Source: Methanothrix soehngenii GP6
GTDB lineage: Archaea > Halobacteriota > Methanosarcinia > Methanotrichales > Methanotrichaceae
Length of the DNA stretch: 64,000 nucleotides
Direction of reading: 5' to 3'
Assembly (NCBI RefSeq): GCF_000204415.1
Contig: NC_015416.1
Coordinates: 2,108,001 to 2,172,000, forward strand
In this document: positions 8,347 through 17,558 of the stretch, piece by piece
How positions within the stretch are numbered: position 1 is the stretch's first letter
Layout: every line of letters starts with the position of its first letter
Position numbers and translations under genes: made by a program
Notes under the pieces: model-generated
Database searches by the model: none
The model's input: the letters and a program-made list of their open reading frames with translations, nothing else
What the model was told of the DNA's origin: nothing

Positions 8347-10500
8347 ATGGAGCTCGATATGCTTGATCGTCACATTGAAAGGATAGCTTCAGAGCTATCG
8401 CTCGACCGGAGGGCGGTCGGGGCTGTTTCGGAGCTTCTTGATAGCGGCGCGACCCTGCCGTTCATCGCCCGGTACCGGAAAGAGGCCACGGGAGATCTGG
8501 ATGAGGTAGCCATAGGCAAGATCCGCGACAGCCTCAACCGATCCAGACTGATGGATGAAAGGAGAATAGCAATCATTCGCTCTTTGGCCAGACAGAATCA
8601 GCTGACCGCCGAGATCGAGGAGAAGCTATCGAAGGCTGTAAGCTTGGCGGAGCTGGAGGACATCTATCTTCCCTTCCGGCCCAAGAGACGAACCCGGGCT
8701 ATGGTGGCCAAAGAGCGCGGCCTGGAGACCCTGGCCCGGATCATCCTCGCTCAGGATGAGAGAGAACGCGATCCTGAAGAGGAGGCTGCCCTCTATATCG
8801 ATCCCGAAAAGGGCGTATCATCGGTCTATGAGGCTATCCAGGGGGCTATGGACATAATAGCCGAATGTATCAGCGAGGATATTAGGGCCCGATCTGAATT
8901 GAGATCCCTCTTCTGGTCCGCGGGCGTCCTCGAGAGCCGGGCGAAGGCCGGGAATGCTCATCCGGAGGAGGGCAAGTTCAGGGACTATCTGGAGCTTTCC
9001 GAGCCCATTGCCCGCATGAGTTCCCACCGTCTGCTGGCCGCCCTCCGAGGGGCCAAGAGGGGGGTGTTCAGCTTGCGCCTGGCGGTGAACGAAGATGACG
9101 CCCTGGCGGTCTTGGAGGAGATATTCATTAAGGGGGACGGCCCGGCATCCGGCATGGTCATGGCTGCCGCCCAGGACTCTTTTCGCAGGCTTCTTGCCCC
9201 GTCCCTTGAGACGGAGACGATATCTATAGCCCGTCAGCGGGCGGAGGAGAAGGCGATAGAGATCTTTGCCGATAACCTCCGCCAGCTTCTCTTAGAGCCA
9301 CCCCTGGGCAGAAGATGCGTCCTGGCGGTAGATCCGGGTTTTCGCACCGGCTGCAAGCTGGTGGTTCTCGACCCACTGGGCCGGCTGATCAAGAGCGATG
9401 TGATATACCCTCATGAGCCTCATAATAAGACCCGAGAGGCGGGATCAAAGGTGGCCAGGATCTGCCAGGAAAATGATGTGGAGGTGATCGCAGTGGGCAA
9501 TGGCACTGCTGGTAGGGAGACGGAATCATTTCTGCGCAGGCTCAATCTGCCTCGAAGCATATCGATAGTTCCTGTCAATGAGTCGGGAGCCTCAGTCTAT
9601 TCCACCTCTGCAAGAGCGCGGAGCGAGTTTCCAGATCAGGATGCCACGGTGCGTGGTGCTGTCTCCATAGGCAGGCGACTGCAGGATCCTCTGGCAGAGC
9701 TGGTCAAGATCGAGCCCCAGGCTATTGGTGTCGGCCAGTACCAGCATGACGTGGACCCATCAAGCCTTGGCCGCTCTTTAGACGATGTGGTTGCGGCCTG
9801 CGTGAATCAGGTGGGCGTGGATGTCAATGCCGCGAGCATTGAGCTTTTGGCCCGGGTCTCCGGCCTGGGGCCGAAGCTGGCAGAGGCAGTGGTGAGATAC
9901 AGAAATGAGCACGGACCATTCCGCTCCCGCCGGGATCTGCTGGCGGTCCCCCGCCTGGGGCCGAAGGCCTTCGAGCAGGCGGCGGGATTTCTGCGCATTC
10001 ACGATGGGGACAATCCGCTGGATCGCACGGCCGTGCATCCCGAGAGATATCCGATTGTGGAGAGAATGGCAAAGGATCTCGGGGTCTCTATCAGCGAGCT
10101 GGTGGAGAACGAGAGGCTTTTGTCGGGACTGAGTCTGGAGGACTACATGAACCAGGAGGGGGGCGTCGGCCTCTGCACCCTTCAGGACATATTAAATGAG
10201 CTCTTCCGGCCGGGGAGAGATCCGCGCCGGGAGTACGAGGCCTTCAGCTTTGCCCCGGGCATAAACGAGATCGGCGACCTGCTGGTGGGAATGAGCGTTC
10301 CCGGCATTGTGACCAATGTCACATCCTTTGGAGCTTTCGTGGATGTGGGTGTGCATCAGGATGGCCTGGTGCACAAAAGCGAGCTTGCCAAAAGTTATGT
10401 CCCGGTGCCGGGGGACGTGGTGAGGGTTCGGCAGAAGGTCATGGTGAAGGTACTGGATGTGGACCTGGAGAGAAAGAGGATATCCCTTTCCATGAAATGA
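8347..10500 (+). CDS. tex: Tex-like RNA-binding transcription accessory protein
   Basis: At 717 residues this matches the usual length of Tex. In order it has the N-terminal helical region (SGATLPFIARYRKEATG), a YqgF/RNase-H-like fold near residue 327 (AVDPGFRTG), helix-hairpin-helix repeats at about residues 495-560 (VSGLGPKLAEAVV and VPRLGPKAFEQAA), and an S1 domain at about residues 645-717 (TNVTSFGAFVDVGVHQDG). Bacterial Tex binds nucleic acid and acts in transcription and RNA quality control; it is less common in archaea. A second in-frame ATG at 8359 could be used instead. A dispersed 160-bp repeat follows the gene. Confidence 0.93.
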   Translation: MELDMLDRHIERIASELSLDRRAVGAVSELLDSGATLPFIARYRKEATGDLDEVAIGKIRDSLNRSRLMDERRIAIIRSLARQNQLTAEIEEKLSKAVSLAELEDIYLPFRPKRRTRAMVAKERGLETLARIILAQDERERDPEEEAALYIDPEKGVSSVYEAIQGAMDIIAECISEDIRARSELRSLFWSAGVLESRAKAGNAHPEEGKFRDYLELSEPIARMSSHRLLAALRGAKRGVFSLRLAVNEDDALAVLEEIFIKGDGPASGMVMAAAQDSFRRLLAPSLETETISIARQRAEEKAIEIFADNLRQLLLEPPLGRRCVLAVDPGFRTGCKLVVLDPLGRLIKSDVIYPHEPHNKTREAGSKVARICQENDVEVIAVGNGTAGRETESFLRRLNLPRSISIVPVNESGASVYSTSARARSEFPDQDATVRGAVSIGRRLQDPLAELVKIEPQAIGVGQYQHDVDPSSLGRSLDDVVAACVNQVGVDVNAASIELLARVSGLGPKLAEAVVRYRNEHGPFRSRRDLLAVPRLGPKAFEQAAGFLRIHDGDNPLDRTAVHPERYPIVERMAKDLGVSISELVENERLLSGLSLEDYMNQEGGVGLCTLQDILNELFRPGRDPRREYEAFSFAPGINEIGDLLVGMSVPGIVTNVTSFGAFVDVGVHQDGLVHKSELAKSYVPVPGDVVRVRQKVMVKVLDVDLERKRISLSMK

Positions 10501-10520
10501 TAAATCTGGCAAAAAGGAAG

Positions 10521-10679
10521 AGGCTCCTCGTTATTTGCATGGGTGAACTGAATCGCAAATTCTCTGCGTCTCCATGCCTATGTGGTGAACCGCTATGCTC
10601 TGACCCAACCACAGAGTCACAGAGGAACAGAGGCCATATTCTCTGCCTGAACTCACCCCCATAATTCAGCGAAGAGCCA
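10521..10679 (+). repeat. Dispersed palindromic repeat, copy 1
   Basis: First of five copies of a ~160-bp element. The ends are imperfect inverted repeats (GGCTCCTCG... and ...CGAAGAGCCA) and the centre has a second inverted pair around TGTGGTGAACCGC and CAACCACAGAG. This copy lies between the convergent tex and pyrF genes. Confidence 0.85.
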
Positions 10680-10714
10680 AAGAAGATTCTCCGTATTTTG
10701 AGCTCATCAGGCAG

Positions 10715-11374
10715 CTAATTGGATCTTCTTGACTGCTCCACCTGGGCAGCAAGCTCTTTTGCCTGAGCCACGGGATCTGCGCTCCCATAGACCGACCTTC
10801 CCACAATCAGATAGTCCGCTCCCGCCTGCAGAGCCTCTCCGGCTGAGCCACCCTGAGCTCCTACCCCGGGGGAGATGATGAGCTTGTCTCCGATTATCGA
10901 GCGGATCATCCTTATCCTCTCCGGGCGGGTGGCGGGGGCTACGACGCCGCTGGCTCCTGACTCCACTGCCAGCCGGGCCATCCTCTCCGCCAGTGGGGCC
11001 ATGAACTGCTCTGCACCGGGGTGGCTCATCTCCGTGACCACAAACAGGTCGGCGCCAAAGCTCTCAGCGCAATCAGCACAGGCGACCAGGGAGTCCTTTC
11101 CAGGAAAGGCCTGGGCGATTATGGCGTCGGCGCCTGCACCCAGCACCGCTTCGCATATCAGGCGGTTGGTATTGGGAGTATCAGCGATCTTCAGGTCGGC
11201 GATGACCGGGGAGATGGAGCTGATCTCCTCCACTATCCCCAGGCCGGCATGGAGGATGAGTGGATAGCCGACCTTGATGGCATCGAAGTGATCAACGAGC
11301 TGCTCGGTTAGCTCCAGGGCTTTATCCCGGGAGAGCACGTCCAGCGCCAGGATCAAAGAGTTCTTTTTATTCAT
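10715..11374 (-). CDS. pyrF: Orotidine 5'-phosphate decarboxylase
   Basis: The 219-residue protein is a full-length archaeal OMP decarboxylase, catalysing the last step of de novo UMP synthesis. The catalytic D-x-K-x2-D signature is seen as ADLKIADTPNT near residue 60. The N-terminal LALDV and the phosphate-binding SPGVGAQGG and GRSVYG motifs are present. Start ATG 11374 leaves a short N-terminus typical of the family. No other pyrimidine gene is in the window. Confidence 0.95.
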   Translation of the reverse strand: MNKKNSLILALDVLSRDKALELTEQLVDHFDAIKVGYPLILHAGLGIVEEISSISPVIADLKIADTPNTNRLICEAVLGAGADAIIAQAFPGKDSLVACADCAESFGADLFVVTEMSHPGAEQFMAPLAERMARLAVESGASGVVAPATRPERIRMIRSIIGDKLIISPGVGAQGGSAGEALQAGADYLIVGRSVYGSADPVAQAKELAAQVEQSRRSN

Positions 11375-11426
11375 TTTAATTCATATCCCTAAATATTCTC
11401 TAGTATTTATTTCCTTTCATGCTAAA

Positions 11427-11831
11427 TCAAAATTGTACATCCACCTCTACCAGCATAGCACCCAGCTTTAGGGCCTCCTTTACCGATTCTTTGTCCTTCA
11501 TCAGGAAAATGCGCCACTCAGCAGTCTCAATTCGGGCGAGAGAGTTCTTCAGCACCCAGGAATATCTGCTCTTGCGGCTCAATTTCACCACATAACCACG
11601 GGAGCTCTCAATTACCTTAACCGAAAATCCCCTTCTCTCCAGGATCTTTGCGACCAGGTTCCTCTCGCCGGGAGTCTTGAGGATGAAACGAAACCCATCC
11701 TTGTCATAGTAATCGGCAAGCTCTTGAAAGATCTCCTTATCCTCAAAGAAATGTTTGAAGGCCCAATAGCTGCCAGCTCTGATTATGGTGATCTCCTTTT
11801 TGGGAGTAACTGGCAAGATATTTTCCGGCAT
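11427..11831 (-). CDS. Hypothetical protein, 134 aa
   Basis: The frame is open further upstream, but the sensible protein begins at ATG 11831 (MPENILPVTPKKEIT). Before it the same frame is only the shadow of the 11929-12300 gene. The protein is basic, without signal peptide or membrane span, and mixes alpha and beta predicted segments (GERNLVAKILERRGF, RGYVVKLSRKSRYSW). I do not recognise a family. It lies 98 bases downstream of the 11929-12300 gene on the same strand, so co-transcription is possible. Confidence 0.6.
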   Translation of the reverse strand: MPENILPVTPKKEITIIRAGSYWAFKHFFEDKEIFQELADYYDKDGFRFILKTPGERNLVAKILERRGFSVKVIESSRGYVVKLSRKSRYSWVLKNSLARIETAEWRIFLMKDKESVKEALKLGAMLVEVDVQF

Positions 11832-11928
11832 AAAGAAATCCTGTAGAGGGCAAATGCGCATTGCCCATTGCCCATGCGCCTGTCGCTGGGCAAATTTCTC
11901 GTGATCAGAGTACAGATTTCGGCGATTC

Positions 11929-12300
11929 TCAATCCTCTTCCAGCCGACAGAAGGTGCAGCTGTGATGCCAGATCGGCTCAACCTCGACTCGGATCGGATT
12001 CTCGCTGGTGTAGTTGCCTTCGGTAATCTCCTGGATGAACGTGCGCACCTGATCTGCAGACATACCCTTAGGCTTGATCCTGCCCACCTCGCGTCCATGG
12101 ACTCCATGATGGCCCTCAGTCTTGTCGACGGTGGTTACGGCATATTCGGGATCGCTCTCACTGTCTCCATCGCCCAGATAGAGATGATTACTGTAATAAA
12201 AACCATAGCAAATGGGCCAATGGTGATTGGTCATGGCCTCAACCAGATCGTCCTCGCTTTCAAGCTCCTTAAACGAGAACACGCGGTCAGGATGCTTCAT
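11929..12300 (-). CDS. Hypothetical acidic protein, 123 aa
   Basis: The soluble acidic protein ends in a short Cys/His motif (HHSCTFCRLEED) that could bind a metal. ATG 12300 is chosen because AGGTGA lies 5 bases upstream; an in-frame GTG at 12309 would overlap that site. I do not recognise the family. It sits at the left edge of the accessory island, just outside the insertion sequence that begins at 12433. Confidence 0.65.
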   Translation of the reverse strand: MKHPDRVFSFKELESEDDLVEAMTNHHWPICYGFYYSNHLYLGDGDSESDPEYAVTTVDKTEGHHGVHGREVGRIKPKGMSADQVRTFIQEITEGNYTSENPIRVEVEPIWHHSCTFCRLEED

Positions 12301-12432
12301 TATCTTCACCTTTATCCATAAAATACTAATTGCAGACCAGAATTAAATAGTTATTGTATCAAGTTTCTCGGTATACAGCTATCGAATCTCTTGGCGATTT
12401 GCAGCAATCTTATAGTCTTTAAAGATAGCTAA

Positions 12433-13991
12433 CCTTAACTCTGCCCATTGGGGAATAGGTCTGCCTTTTTAGACTGGTTCTTAATTGACAGATCACTGTT
12501 TTAGCGATATTTTTATCTACTAATATTCCCCATATGACGAATATGGAATCTTGGGTAGTTGACTGGATTAAAGAGCAAAGAAGTTTGGGAGTTAAGTGCC
12601 TTGAGATAAAACAGCGAGGAACGAAATATTATGTTTATCATTCAACTACTCATTGGGATAAAAATATCAAGAAAGCAATAAAGACTTCAAAATATCTGGG
12701 ACGACTTGATCGCGAAAGGGGGATGGTAGAATCTCATGAAAACCAAGAAAGCCAGAGATCAGAGGCGCAATCGACAGATGTGCGTAATGTTACCGAGTAC
12801 GGAAACTCTATCTTGCTTCAGGAGTCCTTAAAAGACTTAAAACCATTATTGATAAGAGCTTTTCCTGGAAATTGGGAAGAAGTTTACGCTCTATCAAAAT
12901 TGCGAGTCACTGGAAACGTTCCGTTAAAAAGAGCTGAAAGTGCGTGGGAGAAATATTATAATATAGAATCAATTAATCCTAACCTCAAACCAAAAAATCT
13001 TTCTAAGATGTTGCATGAGGTTGGAACAAATCGCGATGGTCAATGTGTTGTTTTTAGGACGCTTCTTGACCGGAGTGAACAGCTTGTTTATGATCTGAGC
13101 TATGTTTTTTCGCGGTCGGTGAGTATAAGCTTGGCCGAAAAGGGCTACAATAAGGACCGAATTTATATCCCTCAAATCAATATTGTTCTGCTTTGTAGCG
13201 CTGATACAGGATTGCCGACGATGATAAGACCTCTCCCCGGCAGTGTTAAAGATATTAAGACGTTAAGCAACTCACTTCTTGAACTCGATATTCGTGGCAA
13301 GGTATTGATTCTTGATAGAGGATTCTTCTCAGAAGAGATATTTAATTTCCTTGATAAATTGGAGATATCATATCTAATTCCTGCAAGAAGAAATAGCCAC
13401 TACTATGAGGAACGCATTCATCTTAATGAACATTTTCGCTATCATAAGCGATTGATAAGATGCGGATGCAAGAAGCTAGGAAACAAATATCTCTATCTCT
13501 TCGAGGATCAAGTCCTGATGCTTGAAGAGCGCGATACCCTTTATGATAAACTGGATGCAGGTAGGATCACAAAGGTAGAACTTCACGAGGAGATGAAAAA
13601 ATCAGGGCGTATTCTCATCATATCTAATCGAAAAATGAATGAAAAAGAAGCCTATGAATTATTTAAGAGAAGAGAAAGTGTTGAGAAGATGTTTGACACC
13701 TATAAATCAACATTATCAGCTGATAGGTTATATTTGCATGATGATGAAAGCGTCTTTGGACATGTGTTTATAGCATTTTTATCTCTTTATGCCTACTGCA
13801 AACTCGAATTGCTATTAAAGAAGGCTGGGGCAAATAAAAAAATGACACCTGACGACTTACTCTTTAAGTTCAGCAAAGTATATCATATTGATTTTGGAGA
13901 ACATGGGAAAATAATGGAAGTTCCTAAGAAAATTAGAGATATTGAAGCTAAACTTGGGCTAAACATATTCCCCACGTAGGCGGAGTTTAGG
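12433..13991 (+). mobile_element. Intact insertion sequence, IS4/IS1634-like, 1559 bp
   Basis: Terminal inverted repeats of about 25 bp start with CCTTAACTCTGCC on the left. On the right, read inward on the other strand, they start with CCTAAACTCCGCC. Both continue to a shared GGGGAATA. The 6-base sequence AGCTAA flanks the element directly on both sides (12427-12432 and 13992-13997), a target-site duplication. The single transposase gene inside is uninterrupted, so the copy looks recent and possibly active. Confidence 0.85.
12534..13979 (+). CDS. DDE transposase, IS4/IS1634-like
   Basis: The 481-residue transposase has the RNase-H-like core of IS4-superfamily enzymes. ILDRGFFS (about residue 260) fits the second catalytic aspartate. 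The C-terminal RRESVEKMFDTYK fits the Y-R-E-K signature, with the catalytic glutamate in SVEKMF. An N-terminal region with many Lys and Glu residues probably binds the ends. The stop lies inside the right inverted repeat, and codon use is more AT-rich than in the flanking core genes, as expected for a mobile gene. Family assignment between IS4 and IS1634 is by resemblance only. Confidence 0.85.
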   Translation: MTNMESWVVDWIKEQRSLGVKCLEIKQRGTKYYVYHSTTHWDKNIKKAIKTSKYLGRLDRERGMVESHENQESQRSEAQSTDVRNVTEYGNSILLQESLKDLKPLLIRAFPGNWEEVYALSKLRVTGNVPLKRAESAWEKYYNIESINPNLKPKNLSKMLHEVGTNRDGQCVVFRTLLDRSEQLVYDLSYVFSRSVSISLAEKGYNKDRIYIPQINIVLLCSADTGLPTMIRPLPGSVKDIKTLSNSLLELDIRGKVLILDRGFFSEEIFNFLDKLEISYLIPARRNSHYYEERIHLNEHFRYHKRLIRCGCKKLGNKYLYLFEDQVLMLEERDTLYDKLDAGRITKVELHEEMKKSGRILIISNRKMNEKEAYELFKRRESVEKMFDTYKSTLSADRLYLHDDESVFGHVFIAFLSLYAYCKLELLLKKAGANKKMTPDDLLFKFSKVYHIDFGEHGKIMEVPKKIRDIEAKLGLNIFPT

Positions 13992-13997
13992 AGCTAA

Positions 13998-14226
13998 ATA
14001 CGTTCTGCCTCTTGGGGCTTTGCACAAGAACTGAATTATGCACGAAAATGATATATCATATAGATGAATTTATCATATCTATTTATAAGAAATTTGGATT
14101 AACAATTAAAAATATATATCAATGTAGGAAAGAAATGCGCAACGTATGCATTATCTGCAAGTTTGACCGAATAATCTATTAACTACTTGAGATACTACTC
14201 GAATAAAAAGACGTGGATGGCATGAG
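13998..14226. other. AT-rich intergenic stretch, nothing recognised
   Basis: No convincing gene, repeat or RNA was seen between the insertion sequence and the zinc-ribbon gene. Confidence 0.5.
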
Positions 14227-14541
14227 ATGAAACTCAGTTTAGATAAAAAGAAAAAATTTGTTGAGTTCATCAATCAGAAATGGATGGAGCCGCAGGCTTG
14301 TCCAATATGCAAGGAACAAAATTGGGCCATTCCAGATAACATATATGAATTGAGAGAAATAAAGTATAAAGAATTAAAAAATTTGAAAATTACTCCCCTT
14401 GTTGAGATAATATGCTTAAATTGTGGATATACTATCTTAATGAATGCAATGGTTTCTGGAATATACAAAGAAGGCGAAGCGAAGGCATCAAATGAAGCTG
14501 GATGTACCTCCTCAAAGACTGGTATTAGCGAGAAGCGATGA
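14227..14541 (+). CDS. Small zinc-ribbon protein
   Basis: The 104-residue protein has two Cys pairs, CPIC near residue 25 and CLNC near residue 75, spaced as a zinc ribbon. The following GYTILMNAMVSGI resembles the short hydrophobic end of small zinc-ribbon proteins widespread in bacterial accessory regions. The gene overlaps the next one by about 50 bases, which points to translational coupling and a shared function. It is AT-rich and lies next to an IS, consistent with transfer. The function is unknown. Confidence 0.65.
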   Translation: MKLSLDKKKKFVEFINQKWMEPQACPICKEQNWAIPDNIYELREIKYKELKNLKITPLVEIICLNCGYTILMNAMVSGIYKEGEAKASNEAGCTSSKTGISEKR

Positions 14542-14911
14542 ACAGTTAGAGTATGAAATTTCCTCGCACGATTGGGACCATTTAAAGGATTTAATCGATG
14601 ATATTTGCCCGCTAGAACAAATTCATCTAACACTTGCGACTTTCTTTCTCGGAATTTCAATCACGGCTTTTTTTGGGGTGCATTCATTCACAGATGATAT
14701 TGTCATTCTTGGATATCCCGGCAAACTTTTGTCTTGGGCGATTTGTGCGGTTTTTTTCTTAGGTTTTATCCCATGTTCAATATATGCTTATAAGCAACGC
14801 AACGATATAACCGCTTCTAAGGATAGCGTAATTAGGTACCTCAATCATTTAGAAAAGAAATTTGGCATTGAATCAGATTCGGAAAACGAACCTGAATCTG
14901 ATGAAATCTAA
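14492..14911 (+). CDS. Two-span membrane protein paired with the zinc-ribbon protein
   Basis: Starting at ATG 14492 the protein has 139 residues. It has a soluble N-terminus of ~45 residues, two membrane spans (LATFFLGISITAFFGV and LLSWAICAVFFLGFI) and a charged C-terminal tail ending in many Glu and Asp residues. The start lies inside the preceding zinc-ribbon gene in another frame. The overlap suggests a two-gene unit. No family was recognised. A longer frame starting at 14444 is possible but would extend the overlap. Confidence 0.6.
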   Translation: MKLDVPPQRLVLARSDEQLEYEISSHDWDHLKDLIDDICPLEQIHLTLATFFLGISITAFFGVHSFTDDIVILGYPGKLLSWAICAVFFLGFIPCSIYAYKQRNDITASKDSVIRYLNHLEKKFGIESDSENEPESDEI

Positions 14912-15170
14912 TCAGATCAGATTGTCGTAGATTTTTCGATAATTGCCATCTTGCCTTCCATCCTCGCCATTAAAACATCACAGATCTTAAACGGAAAAGC
15001 ACTTCCTTCACAAAATCGCTTGGCAGATTTATGCTATGTCGCGATTTTCTGCCGCAAAGCTTGACCTTCGCTTGACTTGCCATGCTACGTATATCGATAT
15101 TGGTAAATAATACTATCGTGTACACAATAGTACATAAACATAAAAAATTTAGAGTGGTATACACTATGGT
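14912..15170. other. AT-rich intergenic stretch
   Basis: No gene was identified. Short symmetric AT-rich sequences around 15115-15165 (GTGTACACAATAGTAC, GGTATACAC) lie just before the SWIM relic and may be the remains of that element's promoter or end. Confidence 0.35.
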
Positions 15171-15274
15171 ATGCAAACGGCACCAGATTCCCGCGAAATC
15201 AAAGGAAAGGCGATAGCCGAGAACGGCAACGTTAAAAAGGTCAGCGATCAATCTTTCAGGGCAAAATCCCAAAC

Positions 15275-16313
15275 TGTAGAGTCCCGAAATTATTTCGCCT
15301 ATCATCTAAGCTTGGACGCATAGTCCAAGATATGAAATTGAACAAGACGAAGGTTCGCTATATTCTTCGTCAAAACCGCAAAAGGGTGCCCACAAAAGAG
15401 ATTGCGCGGGATGTCAAGGTCTCACAAAGGAGAGTCCAGCAGATCATTAAAGAATACAAGAAGACCGGGCAAGAACCTGTCTTAGGCGAAAAAGTTGGTC
15501 GCACCCGCAAACCCTTCACTGAGAAAGAGACAGAGGTCATCAGAGCAGCTCATGCTCGCTACCGCTTTGGAGCGCGCATGCTGGAGACTGTGATCCGGAA
15601 CAATTTAAGATCTGCATATCACATAATCGCATACACATGTACCTGAAGGCAGCAGGTCTGGCCCAGGAAGATCTAAAGAAACAGAAGCGCCGGAAGTGGG
15701 TTCGTTATGAACGAAAGCAAAGCATGTCAGCGGGGCATATTGACTGGCATGAATGGGATGGGACTGGTGTCAAGGTTTGCGTAATTCTGGATGATGCATC
15801 CAGGATGGTGCTGGCTGGTGGGGAGTTTACCGAGATCAATACAGAGAACAGCATGCTGATAATCGATCAACTGGTAGACAAATTCTGGTGGCTCTGTCCC
15901 CTGAGGGAGCTGATGCTCGATCATAGAAGCGAGTTTGGAGCCCACAGAATCCACGACGACGGAAGCTGGAACAGCGAATTCAAAGATCACCTCAAAAAAT
16001 ATGGAATCAAGCCCATATTAGCCAGAGTGAAGCATCCTCAGACAAACGGAAAGCTAGAACGGTTTTTCGGAGAATACGTCAAGCGCAGGTCTGCTTTTCA
16101 TTCATTCGACGAGTTTATCACTTGGTATAACGATAAAACTCATGGAAGCTTGAATTTCCAAAGCTTGGAGACTCCAGAAAGGGCTTTCAGGCGAAAAATG
16201 CCTTTGGAAGCTTATTTCGCAATTGGCCATAGACTGTTTGGGTTGTGAAATTATATGAATAATTTAAACACTATAAAACTAGGTCGGGCGCGAAATAATT
16301 TCAGGACTACACA
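15275..16313 (+). mobile_element. IS481-like insertion sequence, 1039 bp, with 15-bp target duplication
   Basis: The left end begins TGTAGAGTCCCGAAATTATT; the right end read inward begins TGTGTAGTCCTGAAATTATT. They are clear terminal inverted repeats beginning with TGT. The 15-base GGCAAAATCCCAAAC occurs directly outside both ends (15260-15274 and 16314-16328). IS481 elements have TGT ends and duplications up to 15 bp, which fits. The element interrupts the SWIM relic. Confidence 0.85.
15332..16248 (+). pseudogene. IS481-like transposase with a -1 frameshift
   Basis: Two frames together form one transposase. The first (15332-15646) has a helix-turn-helix region (PTKEIARDVKVSQRRVQQI). The second (open before 15637, ending 16248) has the rve integrase core, with D in WHEWDG, D in LDHRSEFG and E in NGKLERFFGEY. 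The family consensus SHNRIHMYLKAAGL is restored by moving back one base near 15610-15620. No good slippery heptamer is seen there, so a one-base loss is more likely than programmed frameshifting. The copy is probably inactive. Confidence 0.7.
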
Positions 16314-16571
16314 GGCAAAATCCCAAACCGGAAAGTGCTTCTACAAGGTCAAAGCAACACCAAGCTGCATAACTTGCACGTGTCATGATTTCGTCTATTG
16401 CAGAAGGAAATGCGAGCACTTACAGGCAACCCGATACTACTTGGAAATCGAGAAGGACACCCCCAACAGGAAACGTTACCGAAAAGGTCCACATAACGTA
16501 TAAGCAATTTGCGAATATTTAAAAGGTTAGTCAGCTATCTCTATCACCAAGTCAGGAAGAGGTTAAGAACT

Positions 16572-17156
16572 ATGCGATCCAAATATTTGATTTTCGCTAT
16601 TGCATGCCTGTTAGTGGCTACAATACCAGCAGCGTCAAAGATGTTCGACCTGAAAAACTATACAATCGATACGGGCACCTATTCGCCACCTTTAGATGCT
16701 GAAGTGAGCGGCCCAGATACCTTAGAGTGGTCTTGGAACGAGGGCGAGAGTACCTATATAATTTTACGTAGGGCTACTCATACTCCTAAACAACCTGAAG
16801 ATCTTAATATTAGCATTGAAGACTTTATGAACGCGAATGCTATGAACCTGCTCATGAAATTTTATTCGGGTTTTGAGAATATCAATTTAACGTACACTAA
16901 TGCCGAGGAATTTCTAAATAATTTTCAGAGTCTAAACCCGTCATTTGTATCAAAACCATATAGCGGCTACATAGTTATATCTGATCGTTATCCACCTGCA
17001 AAAATTTACGTTGGTGCAATTGATTTGTATAATTATATTATTATTTGCAGCACGGAATCTGATGAAATTGTGGCCTTTATAATGCGTGAGTTGAAGGTAT
17101 ATTCGAGAGGAGAGAGTAAAACTGCCAGACTTCAGGTCATCCAAGAGATATTATAG
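16572..17156 (+). CDS. Hypothetical secreted protein, 194 aa
   Basis: ATG 16572 begins a signal peptide (MRSKYLIFAIACLLVATIPA) and follows an AGAGGT-like site. Upstream in-frame starts add a basic segment and are less likely. The mature part is a mixed, Asn/Tyr-rich domain with no family recognised. It is AT-rich like the rest of the island. Export is supported by the signal peptide; function is unknown. Confidence 0.55.
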   Translation: MRSKYLIFAIACLLVATIPAASKMFDLKNYTIDTGTYSPPLDAEVSGPDTLEWSWNEGESTYIILRRATHTPKQPEDLNISIEDFMNANAMNLLMKFYSGFENINLTYTNAEEFLNNFQSLNPSFVSKPYSGYIVISDRYPPAKIYVGAIDLYNYIIICSTESDEIVAFIMRELKVYSRGESKTARLQVIQEIL

Positions 17157-17280
17157 GCAAGTATCTGGAGGCGGCGCTGTGAGGGAGCTGAAGGCTCGCG
17201 GACGAGGATGGATGCAATCTTTATCTGCAGGATGCCATCCGACTGTTCTCCGGGGAATCGCTGGATGAGATCCGAGAGGT

Positions 17281-17441
17281 CGCTTCAAGATCGGCTTGCA
17301 GGGGCAATACGGTCTGGACATCAATGACCCCATGTTGAGCGAACTCCTGCGTTGTGCGCCCGTTACGCGTTCTCCGGATGAGGTCCAGCAGCTATTGGCA
17401 AAGGCAAAAAATCCGCCTGTTAGTTGGGGAACTAAATACAT
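17281..17441 (+). pseudogene. Decayed coding fragment
   Basis: A plus-strand frame reads RFKIGLQGQYGLD, then INDPMLSELLR, CAPVTRSPDEVQQ and LLAKAKNPPVSW without a start codon. It has core-like codon use, unlike its AT-rich surroundings. It looks like the internal piece of a lost gene; the parent family was not identified. The rest of 17157-17558 holds nothing recognised. Confidence 0.35.
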
Positions 17442-17558
17442 GCCAGGAGCTAAACACAAACAAAACCTTTAAATATTAAGATCACATTTAAGTTTTTAAA
17501 TAATCAATATACATTATAAATAAAGCGAAAAGTTGGAAAGTACAGGGAGATAGATTGT

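Larger units (their letters stand above)
15171..16503 (+). pseudogene. SWIM zinc-finger transposase relic, split by an IS
   Basis: If the insertion at 15275-16313 and one copy of its 15-base target duplication are removed, 15171-15274 joins 16329-16503 in frame. The result is a 92-residue protein from ATG 15171. It contains a SWIM motif C51-x-C53...C63-x-H65. The C-terminal end looks frameshifted: the next frame continues with EKVHITYKQFANI before a stop. It resembles the N-terminus of the SWIM-containing DDE transposases found in methanogens, so it is probably a truncated relic. Assignment to that transposase family is inference. Confidence 0.7.

Noticed and set aside
14970-15305. Minus-strand frame of 111 codons
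   Set aside because: It crosses the left boundary of the IS481-like element and is antisense to the SWIM relic.
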